Below are positions 42,701-54,559 of a stretch of DNA of 64,000 nt, piece after piece; positions within the stretch are counted from its first letter, which is position 1, and each line of letters starts with the position of its first letter. The position numbers and the translations under genes were made by a program. The notes under the pieces were generated by a model that had not been told where the DNA came from, searched no databases, and saw only the letters and a program-made list of their open reading frames with translations. The stretch covers positions 20,046,337-20,110,336 of the forward strand of contig NC_060064.1 in NCBI RefSeq assembly GCF_020283565.1, written 5' to 3'. This DNA is from Trifolium pratense (lineage: Eukaryota > Streptophyta > Magnoliopsida > Fabales > Fabaceae).

Positions 42701-44275
42701 ATGATGAAAAAGAAGTGCACAGTGGCTACCATGGAACATACCGCAGCGAAACCTAGCTCTGTCCGGAACCTTCTAATACGGTTACTTCTCTCCGGCGTAT
42801 TCATCATCGCTATTCGTTTTGCTTACGTCATCTCCATCGCCGGCGAGTCATGTAACGTCGCCGATTTCTGCTTCTTCTCACTTCCGGAGTCATTCAGTCT
42901 CGCTATTTCCGGTAATGATCCTATCTCCGTTGACTCAGGTCCCGGCGCCGGCCGTGGTAATTCATCGTTATCGGAGCTTTATTCTAGTAAGGAGTGGCTT
43001 GACAGTGTGAGTTTCTACTCGTCGGTTTTTCATGATTTGATCGGCGGCGGTTACCTTTCGCCGGAGTGGAAGTCTCTCTGCGTTGAAACGCCGACCGGAC
43101 GGGATGTTTTCGCTCTGAGGGAAATCGGCGTCAAAAACGCCATCGGAATCTCGAAGAAATCAGTAAAGCCGCTTGTGAAATCAGGAACCGGTGAGCGGAT
43201 TCCGTTCGGTGACGGTTACTTTGATTTTGTGTTTTCCGGTGAAGGCTCGTTCGCGAGGTCGGCGAAGCCGGCTGTTTTCGCAGCAGAGATTGCTCGGACG
43301 CTGAAACCGGAAGGATTTGCGGTATTTCATTTCACAAACCCTAAAGATACTTATAGTTTCAATTCATTCCTTGATTTGTTTCATTGTTTCAAAGTAGTGA
43401 AATTGCATGTTTTAGAAGGGTTTGATTCTTCAATGCCTTATATACATGAAACTGTATTAAAAAATGAGTGTGTTGATTATGGTTCTGGTAAATTTGATAG
43501 TGATTATTATTCACATTCAAATGGAAATTGTTATGTTCCTGGTTATAAGAAAGATTTGATTAGGATTGCTGAGCCTTTGATTGAAATGGAACCGTTGAAA
43601 CCATGGATTACATTGAAAAGGAATATAATGAACATAAAGTATCTTTCTTCAATGGTTGATATAAGTTTCAAAAATAGGTATTTGTATGTTGATGTTGGAG
43701 CTAGAAGCTATGGTTCTAGTATAGGATCTTGGTTTAGGAAACAGTATCCTAAACAGAACAAGACATTTCATGTGTATGCTATTGAAGCTGATAAGACTTT
43801 CCATAAGGAGTATGGGATGAAGAAAGGGCTTACTTTGATTCCTTATGCTGCTTGGGTGAAGAATGAGACTTTGGCTTTTGAGATTCATCGTGATCCGGGG
43901 GAGCATGTGTCAGTTAAAGGAAGAGGAATGGGTAGGATTCAACCTTTGCAGATGACAGGGAAGGAGTTTGATGGGGAGGTGGAGAAGATACAGGGATTTG
44001 ATTTTGCTAATTGGATGAAGAACACGGTTTCAAAGAATGATTTTGTTGTGATGAAAATGGATGTGGAGGGTACTGAATTTGATCTCATTCCGAGGTTGTT
44101 TGAAACTGGGGCCATATGTTTGATAGATGAGATTTTCCTTGAATGCCATTACAATAGGTGGCAGAGATGTTGTCCTGGGCAGAGGAGTTCAAAGTATGAG
44201 AAAACATATGATCAATGCTTGGAGCTCTTCAATTCTCTTCGACAAAGTGGAATTCTTGTTCATCAATGGTTTTAA
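42701..44275 (+). CDS. Membrane-anchored FkbM/methyltransferase-like protein
   Basis: An intact single-exon gene of 524 residues. A hydrophobic segment at about residues 23-47 (LLIRLLLSGVFIIAIRFAYV) suggests a signal anchor with the bulk of the protein in the secretory lumen. Residues around 120-240 resemble a degenerate class I SAM-binding fold (FGDGYFDFVFSGEGSF, IARTLKPEGFAVFHF). Residues from about 331 on (DVGARSYGSSIGSWF, YAIEAD, VVMKMDVEGTEFDLIPRLFE) match the FkbM-type domain of a conserved plant family annotated as SAM-dependent methyltransferase-like (DUF7870). It ends in a Cys-containing CCPGQRSSKY segment and QSGILVHQWF. GC-rich 5' codons contrast with the AT-rich surroundings, as in many real plant genes. 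The substrate is unknown. Translation could start at Met1, Met2 or Met11. Confidence 0.88.
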   Translation: MMKKKCTVATMEHTAAKPSSVRNLLIRLLLSGVFIIAIRFAYVISIAGESCNVADFCFFSLPESFSLAISGNDPISVDSGPGAGRGNSSLSELYSSKEWLDSVSFYSSVFHDLIGGGYLSPEWKSLCVETPTGRDVFALREIGVKNAIGISKKSVKPLVKSGTGERIPFGDGYFDFVFSGEGSFARSAKPAVFAAEIARTLKPEGFAVFHFTNPKDTYSFNSFLDLFHCFKVVKLHVLEGFDSSMPYIHETVLKNECVDYGSGKFDSDYYSHSNGNCYVPGYKKDLIRIAEPLIEMEPLKPWITLKRNIMNIKYLSSMVDISFKNRYLYVDVGARSYGSSIGSWFRKQYPKQNKTFHVYAIEADKTFHKEYGMKKGLTLIPYAAWVKNETLAFEIHRDPGEHVSVKGRGMGRIQPLQMTGKEFDGEVEKIQGFDFANWMKNTVSKNDFVVMKMDVEGTEFDLIPRLFETGAICLIDEIFLECHYNRWQRCCPGQRSSKYEKTYDQCLELFNSLRQSGILVHQWF

Positions 44276-46655
44276 TTGCATGATAGGTGAAATTCTTCTA
44301 TACTTGTTCCGTAACACTATTGTTTTCAAATATATCACTTCCCATCCTCCCTTTTTACCCCACACAATAGAAATTAGAGAAGATTACCTTGTTTCAAATT
44401 TCTTTCCATGCAAACATTGGAATTGAAAATCAATGCATTTCTTGAAATTAACTGTATTCTCTGCTCAAATGTCATCTTTGATTTACCTTGTATAGATATG
44501 GAAATTGATAACTAGATTCTGTCATCTCTTATTTGCTTATACTCTGAAGAGAATTTGATTGTTCTATTTTTATATTTTTTTGGAATAAATTTGATTGTTC
44601 TATTTTGTCAGTTTGGTTTTATTATATGTACATTAAAACTGTTACGGGATTTTAAGGTCAGAGGCTTTTCACTTGAAAGTGTGTGACAGTTTTCTTTACG
44701 TTCATTGCCATAAATGGGAAACAGTGTTGATTTGTGAGACTTGAAGTCAAGTATTCCTTTGTTAATTTCCTAAAATTGTTAATTTTGAGACAAATTCATA
44801 AATAGTCAAATCATACTTACTTGAACGGGAAGCAAGCACCTAAAAATAACTCCTAAGTAGGGTAGGAGGATAGAAAGCTAAATCATTGACATTGTTATTG
44901 CATCCAACTTTGATGCTAAACTGCTAATTGCAGGGATAGGCTCTCTTTTTCAATGAATAATCCTAACAGCAATGTTATTTAGTACGATGGAAACTGCTAG
45001 CTAACGAAACACGCCAATGATACATGTACAATTTTGATTGGAGAGATGTTAAAAGAACCAATCACTGTTATAATAATTGTTTCCCTGAACCCTCTAGCCG
45101 AGTTCTCTGCCTTTAGGTATAAAGAGCAGAGAGGGTGTGAGAAATAGAGGGATAGCCAAGTTCTCTACCTTTAGGTAACTTAACACGTAAAGAGGAGAGA
45201 GGGTGTGTGAAATAGAAGGCAAAAACCGTTTTGTATTTCCTGCTATCAATTTTCAAATTGAGATTGGGTCCAAATGGATTTCACTCAATAATACTGTTTT
45301 GAAAAGAGTGTTGGAAAGAAAAAGGATTATCAGCATCTCTCTTTTCTTTGAATTTAGTTGGTATTTAGAAAAGGGAAAGGAAGATATTAGATGTCATTTA
45401 AGTAACATCAGTGTGAGACTTTACCAGTTTTGTTTAAATAAGATGTATTCCAGTAGTAGTGTTGCATGATTGTTGAAATGTCATTTTCTTTTATTAAAAG
45501 CTAGTAAGCATTGACATGATTTCCACGGGTATAGTGTTATGCTATTTTTGGCACTATAAAAGGTTAAATTGTAAACATTAAGATTGATACACATGATTGG
45601 ACCTTCTGTTCACACTGTAGTAATTTGAGTTCAAATTTAGATTTTTTTTTTCAATTTGTAGGTTATAATTATATGATGGTGTATCTCTCTTAGACTTTGT
45701 ATGATGCTGTATTTCTCTTGATCTTATTTTTTTTTTATTATTTAAAAATGTTTAAATTGTAAGCTTATATTTTGAAGTGTTTTGTACTATTTTTATTTAA
45801 TGTTTTTAGTGGTTTTTTTAGTGGCTGTACAGTTAATAAGATGCAAGAGGGACTTTGATGTTGCTAGTTGTGGTGAGATGCTATATTTTGGAATGCTTCT
45901 TTCTTTGTAGCTTTTTTTTTGTGCTTTTTCCCTTTATTGGGTTCACTATCCCTAGCGGGTGACTTTCAACTCTGTGGGGTTGCCACAAAGGTGTTAATTA
46001 AAGAAAGACTAAAAAAACCGATAATTGATTAATTTAAGTAGTAAGAAATTTAGATTTCTTCAACAAATGAAAGAATTCATTTTGTATGTTCTACAAATTT
46101 TCTGATGAATATTAGTGACTGTCAAATAACGGTAAAAATTTCATATCTATGCATATAATATGCTAACTAAAGAAAGAAAGAACAATACTAAGCACTAGAA
46201 AAATATCATAATGTGTGGCTTCTATTATTGTTTGGTGACAGCAGCAACCAAAATAAGTTAATTATGAGTTGCAACTTAGCTGGAGCAAATAAGATTCCAC
46301 ATTGATATGAAACACATCACATGGTAGCAAATGAAAAGGGAAAAACAACGATGGAAATAAATATCTTGGTATTTTCTTACTAGTAATCATTTTATGGGAG
46401 AGATAGATGGTGATGGTGAAAGAAGTGGTAAGGTTCTCGTTGCAATAAATTACCAAAATGTCTTTTTCAACCAAAAAAAAAAATAAATTATTTTTTAAAT
46501 TCTTTAACAAATATTCTAAGGGAACATCTTAATAAGATCATCTTTTAACAAGGTCCAAAGAGGGGCCTTGGTAATTTTAGGAGTTGATATTGACACCTCA
46601 TTTTTGCAACTACATTTATTAAAAATTTATTTTCAAACAAAAAAAATAGGAGAAC
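44276..46655. other. Gene-free region after the FkbM-like gene
   Basis: The first few hundred bases are probably 3' UTR. An imperfect tandem repeat lies at 45099-45217: 'gagttctctgcctttaggta' and 'aagttctctacctttaggta', each followed by 'gagagggtgtg'. The rest is AT-rich with no supported gene. Confidence 0.5.
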
Positions 46656-47748
46656 TTATTATACATAAGTGTAATCCTTATGCATGGTACATAAGTCAAT
46701 AACATCCATTAGATTGAGCATTCACATGTAATAATCCTAGCCAATCTCAACTCACACACTTACACCTAATCTCACACCCCCCAAATTTCTCACGTACCCC
46801 CCAAATTTCTCGTGCACCCCCCAAATTTCTCATGCACCCCCCAATTTCTCACGCACCCCCAAATTTCTAGTGCACCCCCCAAAATTTTTCACGCACCCCC
46901 AGATGACTTGTGCGCCCAATTTTTTTTTAACCCCCCATATTTCAAGCCTAAACCATTTTGCTGTGGGAATGGTTTCAAAAATATACACTCCAAAACCATT
47001 AAGTGCATAAGATGGTTTTGAAGTACAACCTATAATTAGAATCATAATTGTTTTTTTTTTGGTACAATTATAATCATTATTTAAAACCAGTTAAATGGTT
47101 TCAGATAGTTATACACTAAAACCATTTGTATTGTAAAATGGTTTTATGTGTGTTTTTATGGTTTCAAAAATTCTGGAAACCATTATGCTGGTTAAATGGT
47201 TTCAGATAGTTATACACTGAAACCATTTGTATTGTAAAATGGTTTTATGTGTGTTTTTATGGTTTTAAAAATTCTGGAAACCATTATGTTGGTTAAATGG
47301 TTTCAGATAGTTATACACTGAAACCATTTGTATTGTAAAATGGTTTTATGTGTGTTTATATGGTTTTAAAAATTCTGGAAACCATTATGTTGGTTAAATG
47401 GTTTCAAATCACAATTATTGTTTGTATTCTAATTATAGGGTTGTACTCTAAAACCATCTTATACACTTAATGGTTTTGGAGTGCATATCTCTGAAACCAT
47501 TCCCACAACAAAATGGTTTAGGCTAGAAATGTGGAGGGGACCAAAAAAATAAAATTGGGGGGCAAAAGTCATATTGGGGGTGTGCGAGAAATTTTGGGGG
47601 TGCATGAGAAATTTGGGGGTGCACAAGTAATTTGGGGGGTGCATGAGAAATTTGGGGGTGTGCTAGTAATTTGGGGGGTGCACAAGTAATTTGGGGGGTG
47701 CACTAAGTAACTTATGCATGGTGCATAAGGATAGCTTATGTATAATAA
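46656..47748. mobile_element. TIR element with G-rich arms and a hairpin array
   Basis: The ends TTATTATACATAAG ... CTTATGTATAATAA are inverted, followed on both sides by a CCTTATGCA block. Next come subterminal tandem copies of a roughly 18-base unit: 'cccccaaatttctcacgca' on the left, the reverse on the right with GGGGGG runs at 47550-47700. The core (46942-47520) is an AACCATT/AATGGTT array. Length is 1093 bases. No transposase is present and no target duplication was identified. Confidence 0.8.
46942..47520. repeat. AACCATT/AATGGTT hairpin array, 101-bp period
   Basis: The block 'gttaaatggtttcagatagt' or its variant starts at 47090, 47191, 47292 and 47393, giving an exact 101-base step. 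Within each unit AACCATT is followed about 17 bases later by AATGGTT, so neighbouring motifs can pair. The motif and the spacing are the same as in the array at 33073-33760. Confidence 0.88.
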
Positions 47749-48054
47749 CCAATCCCAAAAAAAATTGTCTGTAAATTAGTTTCCAGAATAAGAATATAAT
47801 TAAGCTTATACACATTGGAAGATAAACTTTTAGAAGGTCTGTAGTGGCAAAGATCAGGTGTCAAAATCATCCTCCATTAAATTTTGTGGTTCAGATTTCC
47901 GAGTTCCTTCTTGCCAATGTAATATATTTTGTGGTTCATATTTCAGAATTCTTTCTTTCCAATGTAATATTGGTAAATAGTTTAGAAGTACATCAAGTTT
48001 AATAGTGTATTGTCTTCTAGATATACCTTCCAAATTCCAATGATAAATCATGTG

Positions 48055-48462
48055 AGATTTACTTTTGTCACCCTACTAGATTTGAGACGCGTTCTACAAG
48101 ATTATTAAAATACCCCCATCCGCTACTTAAGTAGCGGATTCTACATTTAAAATCTTGAAAATTTCATGGTAGGAGGGTTTTTTTTTCTCTCTCAAAAAAC
48201 TCATTTTATAACATCCGCTACTTAAATGAGAAATTTTCATGTTAGGGGAGTGTTTTTTTCTCAAATTTTGTTAACGTCCGCTACTTAAGTAGAGAATTAA
48301 TCCGCTATTTAAGTAGAGAACTTGTAAAAATCTTGAATTTTCATGTAGGGTGTTTTTCCTCAAGATTTCTCATTTTACGTCCGCTACTTAAGTAGGGGAA
48401 GGGTAAAATGGGAAAGGCGTAGGGCGCGCGAGTAACCGATAGGGTGACACAAGTAAATCTTA
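48055..48462. mobile_element. MITE-like element with repeated palindromes
   Basis: The end AGATTTACTTTTGTCACCCTA is mirrored by TAGGGTGACACAAGTAAATCT at the right. Inside, CCGCTACTTAAGTAG recurs five times in full or part, the first (48118-48139) as a perfect 22-base palindrome ATCCGC...GCGGAT. Related 'aattttcatg' blocks lie between them. It is non-coding. Confidence 0.65.
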
Positions 48463-48569
48463 ATCACATATTAAGAGTTTTTCTTTTTTAGGGTAAAATG
48501 TACTCCCTCCAATTCGTAACACTTTATAAGCAAAAATGTACATTTTAGGTTCATTGTATATTTAGTGAA

Positions 48570-49030
48570 TATGGTCTATATTATAGTAGACTCGGAAGAG
48601 CACGTGTCCTCATCATGAGGAGTACGTGGGAAATATGCGCGATGACATGGGCAATAAGGTCACGTCCTTGTTGGGTCGTCCTTGACGTCCTAACAGGAGT
48701 GGATTTGGGCTAGTCTTTAGGCCCAATCCAAAATAGGAGCCCCCAAGTCGTTGCTCCTAGACATAAGAATAATGACTTTAGGATTAGCTCGCGCATCGAG
48801 GAGAATCACTTATAAGTTTGTTGTAACTCTGCTCGCGGATACGAAGTGATGTTCATGAGCGTTTAAGGGCTTACGAAGATGAGATATTCTAGCGTGCTCG
48901 TAAAGGGCTTTGCGAGACACCCACGAGGAGGAGCTCGTTGGAGCTTTATTTTGCTCTCCTCGCGAGGAGACGTTCGTGAGAATTAGCGTTCACTTCAATT
49001 GATATTATGCAATTTACTTCTACTCAAATC
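48570..49030. other. GC-richer segment of unknown origin
   Basis: This stretch differs from its surroundings in base composition and has many CTCG/CGAGGAG motifs, including the palindrome CTCCTCGCGAGGAG. It resembles a solo LTR or LTR fragment in feel, but no clear TG...CA ends, primer site or coding frame could be assigned. Confidence 0.35.
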
Positions 49031-49039
49031 ATGAGAGTT

Positions 49040-49440
49040 AGCATAAAATATTATATTTATTGTTTGTTAAATTCGATCATTAGGCTTGCTGGACCAATAT
49101 TAGTTTGTGTGCTGGTCATGATTTGAGTTGGGTCGCGACAACTTATTTAAATATGTTCATATAAAATAAACTTTTAATCATGCTAACAATCGTTATTAGG
49201 CTCTCAAAATGTCAGACTCATAACTAGAAAATAATCTTATGACATGCTACAAGTCAGACTTAGTCCTTAATTTTTTTTGACATATTAGACTTAGACCTTG
49301 CAAATTCTAACTTGACCCAGCCTATTTCCACCCCTAAGTCTACCATATTACTGATGATACTTTGAAACACGATTCATCAGAGTGTTGTTTTAATTATTAA
49401 AAAATTTCAATATTTGAATTTGAAATTAACTCCAACATGA
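49040..49440. repeat. Segmental duplicate X, copy 1
   Basis: Near-identical to 58137-58490 ('ttaaattcgatcattaggct', 'cttttaatcatgctaacaat', 'cagcctatttccacccctaa'). It lies just downstream of the chlorophyllase gene. The second copy lies beyond the partial chlorophyllase duplicate, so both belong to a duplicated block. Confidence 0.85.
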
Positions 49441-49559
49441 CTTTTTATATATCTCAAAACATGATGTTCATGTAAAATGCATAGAGATAGTTATTGTCTC
49501 ATTAGTTGGCATGAATGCCCAACGAAAACATATACTTTATTTTATATCTTTTCTTAATT

Positions 49560-51031
49560 TCATACAATATAATCAAATTTCATCTCCAAAGGTACACTCA
49601 CATTCTTGTCTCTTATAGCCAATAAGTCCACATTATCACCAACTATATAAGCTTTCAAGAATGCAACCATAACTCCTCCAACAAATTTCCTCATAGGTTT
49701 CCTTGATTGTCCATTCTTACAAAAACAATAACTCAATTTCCCTTTACCTCCCTTAGTATCATCATCCATCATATCATTATGACCATAATGCTCAGCCACA
49801 AAATGCCAAGATGGTTTGTTACATCCATTAAAAAAATTCTCGTGATTGACACCTATAGGTGAACAAGGAGGGAACAAAAGGTTCTTTTTTAAATCACCTA
49901 AACCAGAACCAATAACTAGTGTTGCCATATCAAAGTTAAATGAATGAGGAACATAAGTGAGAATTTGTGGTGATGTATGTATTCCTGTTTCTGGTCCATC
50001 AATTGGATCAACTCCTATTATGGCTGAAAATTTTAAATCAGTTGTGATGTTTAATTTTCTTAGAGCAATAGCAAATGATGTTTTACCGCCGCGACTATGT
50101 CCACCAAGTGCTAACTTATCAAGATTTGGTATTATGTTTGATGGAAGAATCTTGCTAAGTCCTTTAAATAACCAATTTGTTATTGCAACTACCGAGTAAA
50201 TCTCACCATTTATATTTGGTAAATCCACTTCATACAACTGAGATTGAAAAAAAAAATAACTTTTATTTCACCAAAATGTAACTATATTGAAAAAAAATGT
50301 GCTGTAAGAAAATATAAGAGTAAAATCATATTTAAACTTTATAATTTATAAACAGTACTAATATACCATTGTAATAATATTACAAGAAATTATTAACTAT
50401 GAGACATGTCATTTCTAAGATATATACACTTCCTTATCGTGTATATTAAGTGTTCTAAATTTATATATTTAACAAGAAGACACATTGTTTAAATATGGCT
50501 TAAATAAGTTTTTTGTCTTTAAGAATATAAATAAATGTGATTTAAGTCCCCCAAAAAAAAAGTTATTGGTCAATAATGACCAATTTATGTTCATATTAAT
50601 TTAAAGGTTATGACCATTTTATGTTCTAGAAGTGCTTCTTGCAAACAAGATAAGATATTACCTACATATTTAAATGTCAAACAGGAACTAACCTGAGGAG
50701 CAACCACGATGAAACCATGAGAAGCCACATGTTGAATAAGTTGAGAATAAAAGGAGTTGTACATAAGATAACCATGCAAGAAAAGTAGAAGTGGAAATTC
50801 TCCACCTTCAATAGGAGTTGCTATCAAAAGAGATTTTGGTGGTGGAACTGATCAACACATGTCAATAATTAGATACATAACTACAAAAAGAAAGTTATAA
50901 TTAAATTAAGGAGATATTATAATAGAAAAGACCAAAATTGTACCATATTGTGTATGTGAAAATGAATCTACCATTAGCAACTGAGTAGTGTAATTGCCAG
51001 TCTCAAATACATTAGTAAGAGAAGAACCCAT
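49560..51031 (-). CDS. Chlorophyllase
   Basis: A three-exon gene encoding about 306 residues, close to the usual size. Exon 1 is 50944-51031 (ATG at 51029-51031), exon 2 is 50693-50847 and exon 3 is 49560-50237. The junctions have GT...AG ends and the frame is kept across them. Chlorophyllase removes the phytol chain from chlorophyll. The alpha/beta hydrolase signature GGHSRGG puts the nucleophile Ser at about residue 129. The Asp of GVDPIDG (about 158) and a His in EHYGHND (about 231 or 234) complete the likely triad. Exon 2 carries FPLLLFLHGYLMYNSFYSQL, the oxyanion-side strand, and HVASHGFIVVAPQ. No transit peptide is obvious at MGSSLTNVFETGNYTT. Which chlorophyllase isoform it is cannot be decided from sequence alone. 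Confidence 0.87.
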
Positions 51032-51239
51032 AATTTGATGATAATATAAGTCTATGATTTGGCTTTTATATAGTCTTGTTTAATTGGATATTTTGGTAAA
51101 AGATCTTGGTGACATTTATTTTTTATCAAAAGATGTTGGTAATTTATTAAATAGATGGTTTTGTTGGGCTTAAAGTAGCTGACAGATCCACCAACAATAA
51201 ATTGGTCTAAGTGTAAGGATTTTGAGTCATTTACGCATG

Positions 51240-51720
51240 TGGTCAGAAGTTATCTTAAACACTGATGCAAAAAAATCTGCTATGACACAGATGGAGAGAC
51301 GATGAAATGACGAAACAACGAGACAATGAGGAGGTGTGTGGCTGTGTATAGAGAAAGGAGGAAAATTCCATCCTTGTAAAGAAAAATAAGTCTGTGATTG
51401 TTGCAACATGTTTCGCGGTCGTTATTGTTGTTGTTGTAATTATTATTATTATACATGATGTTTGAAGATTGATTCATAACTGCTCATATATGCACGGAAA
51501 AGTTTGGTTGAGAGAGATCGATTAACTCACCTTGTGTGTCTCATATGTTCTACGACAAAGATTAGTCAACTCTATCGTAGTGGAAACTTCGTACTTATAA
51601 CATAACGGTGACAAAAAGAAAGTAACTGAAGAGCCAATAAAAAGATTTTGGAGGCATGAAATGATTGACTATAAACATAAAATACAAATGTAGTAACAAA
51701 ATTTTATAAATGATTATAAA
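51240..51720. repeat. Four-copy repeat, unit A
   Basis: Matches unit C (53560-54100): a 'gctatgacacagatggagag' block, a 'gaggtgtgtgg' block, 'gtaaagaaaaataagtctgt', a GTT/ATT trinucleotide run, then 'ttttggaggcatgaaatgat'. No gene is retained. Confidence 0.7.
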
Positions 51721-52429
51721 CCACAATGAAAAATGATTATAAACCACGAAATAAGAGGATCTAAAACTATGATTCTAGTGTTGTTTTTCGAAGGAACGTG
51801 ATGAAAAATGTTACCTTTGTTGAGCAAGTTGATTCTTTGATGAAGTTGTTACCTTTGATCTTCATTTTTGGAAAAAAAAAATGAAGTTTGAAATCAGACA
51901 TTTTGTTATAAGAATCTGAAATACTTGTGTGTTATAAAGCATGGATGAAGTTTTTACCTTGTTTGAGGAACTTGTTTCATTGTTGTTCTTGTTTGAGGTT
52001 GATCCATTTTCTCTTGAATGAAGCTTTTAGCTTTTTCTTTGGTGAAAGTGAAGTGAGAAGGAGAGAAAGAGAGAATAGAAAACGTGAGAGAGAGAAAGTG
52101 AGTGTTGGGAATAAGGGAATTGAGTTGAAAAAGATGGTAAAGTAATAATATAACTTTTTCGGATAAGACAAAATCCAATCCTTATGTGTATCCTTTGTAA
52201 CTTTATGGATGATGGCTTATACGGCTTAGTTCAATTTGAACTACACCTTTCCTTTTCACTCACAAAAATTAAAATGGCTTATATGGCTCAGTTAATATCC
52301 ATCAATTTGTGTACTTTCAATTCAGTTAGCAAATTTTTGGACATTAAATACCCTCAAATGGGACACATGGCAGCTTATTAAGTGAGGGCAGTTATGATCT
52401 TTAACCAACAACTAATTTTCTTATATTGT

Positions 52430-52960
52430 ATTGATGATGACAAAAAAGAGAGTAACTAAACGGCCCTATAAAAAGATTTTGGAGGAATGAAATAATTGAC
52501 TAGACATAAAATACATATTTAGTAACAAAATTTTATAAATATGTTGACTTTATTTTACAAGTGCAAATTGGAACCTAAAGTGGTCGATGATTTGGTATTG
52601 AACAACACAGACAAGTAATGTAAATAGAAATTAAATTGTATAAAAGTCAGTTGCATGGATTTGACGATTAATACTATTGATGTGATTTAATTCAATTGAT
52701 AACATGCAAATTTATTTGCTCCCTCTCCCTCACAATGAGTAATTTGTTCGACTTTACAATGAGGTGTTGTATGTCGGTGTGTGGAGACCGTTGTAAATAA
52801 AAACAAGTTTTTGTTTGTTGCAACAAGCTTCGCCGTTGGTTTTGTTATTGTTGTTATTAGTATTATTATTATTACTACCAATACTGTTGTTGTTACTATT
52901 ACTCTTAATGTTGCTATTACTATTATTGTTATTGTTATTATTGCTTGGCTCAGGTTGCCT
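52430..52960. repeat. Four-copy repeat, unit B
   Basis: Matches unit D (about 54280-54860): 'attgataacatgcaaattta', 'atgagtaatttgttcgac', 'gtaaataaaaacaagt', then a GTT/ATT-rich tail. It also shares the 'ttttggagg' and 'caaattggaaccta' blocks with A and C. The Val/Ile-rich frames it produces come from the trinucleotide run. Confidence 0.7.
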
Positions 52961-53559
52961 ATTGCTTTTGTTATTTTTCTTAGGAGTATTCTTAGGAGTA
53001 TCCCATGTTATTAGAAGTTGTAAAAGTGGGATTAGTGGTTTCCTATTTTCTAGTATTCTATTTGATTGCTTTTGTATTTAATCAATTTCAAGTCAATACA
53101 TTAGTTTTAACTTTGCAGCAAATATTTTCTTATACATCTACAAAAGAAAGCTACTGTTAAAATTTTAGACCTGCAACTACTATTATTAAAGAATAGTGTG
53201 TACTGTGTTGCATGTTAATGTCAGTAAATTGAAGCATATAAAGTGATGTCTTCCTGTTATGTTATAATGGTAAATTGAAGCATATAAAATGATGTCTTCC
53301 TGTAAAAAGGGATGTTGTTGTTGTTGTGGTGTAAGGTGGAAGATGAATTTTTTTGGTAAATACGGTATGGAAGATGAATGTGGTGAGAGGAAAATATAGA
53401 ATTAATTAAAAAAAATTAATTAATAAATGCAAGTGGCCAAGTGGGGGTGAGAAGTGGTGACACATCATTGACAGATCATTCGCTATAATTTCCGTGAGAA
53501 AATTTTCGCTAGAAGAAGCATTTCCCTTATGATAATAATAAGAACTGGTGCAATCATTT

Positions 53560-54100
53560 TAAAAACTTATGCAAAGAAGCCTGCTATGACAAAGATGGCG
53601 AGACAATGAAACGGCGACACAATTTGACAATGAGGTGGTGTGTGGCGGTGTATGGAGAAGAAGAGAGGAAAACCTCCGTCGTTGTAAAGAAAAACAAGCC
53701 CGTGTTTGTTGTAGCAGGCTTCATGTTGTTGTTATTTTTATTATTTTATTATTACAATTACTTATGCATGTTATTTGAAGTTTGATTCTTAACTGCTCAT
53801 ATGTATGAAAAAGTTCGGTTCTGAGAGATTAACTCACATATTCCACGACAAAGATTAGTCACCAGTGTCGATAGTGAAAACTTCATACTTATAAAATAAC
53901 ACGTTGACAAAAAGAGTAACTAAAGAGCCTAATAAAAATATTTTGGAGGCATGAAATGATTAACTAAACATAAAATATAAATGTAGTAACAAAATTATAT
54001 AAATATGCCGACCTTATTTTTACAAGTGTAAATTGGAACCTAAAATGGTCAATGATTTGGTCTTGAACAGCAAAGACAAATAATGTTAATAGAAATAGAA
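53560..54100. repeat. Four-copy repeat, unit C
   Basis: A diverged copy of unit A about 2.3 kb further on; with unit D it forms a second A+B pair. This implies duplication of a roughly 2-kb block between the chlorophyllase gene and the Helitron. Confidence 0.7.
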
Positions 54101-54367
54101 CTTAAATTGTATAAAAGTGATTTGGGTGGATGGGGGATGTTGGGTTTGACACAGTTTCAAATAAGATTTATGATTTATGCGGGTTAAATTGTGTAGAGTA
54201 ATGTACCGGTACTATTATTTTGATCAACTTTTAAAATATAATATATAAACGATGACATGGACAAAACTTACTTTCCTATTGGTTAAATCTTTTATAATAC
54301 CAAATACATTAATTTTTGACGTGAGTACAGTAGAATTTTCCTTGTGTGGATTTGACAATTAATACTA

Positions 54368-54549
54368 CAGCTGCTATTTCTAGCGAATTTTAATTTCGCG
54401 AAGCATCACGACAGTGTTACTTAAAATTCAGAAACTGCTTTACCATACACATGTGGGGTAGGTTTGAAAAGTCAAGCCAATGAAATTACAACATGTATTG
54501 TTCGTGATGGTTTCGGGACAAAATCTTTCGCTTTAAGTAGCATTTCTCT
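54368..54549. mobile_element. 182-bp MITE with 8-bp TSD and empty site
   Basis: Unit D is interrupted here by 182 bases flanked by TAATACTA at 54360-54367 and 54550-54557. The paralogous unit B has a single TAATACTA at 52669-52676 with continuous sequence across it. The ends are weakly inverted ('gctatttctagcgaa' against 'ttcgctttaagtagc'). An 8-base duplication fits a hAT-type element. Confidence 0.75.
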
Positions 54550-54559
54550 TAATACTATT

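Noticed and set aside
52781..53081. Val/Ile- or Leu-rich membrane protein
   Set aside because: The frame runs through GTT/ATT trinucleotide repeats of the four-copy repeat; similar artefacts occur at 54684-54983.
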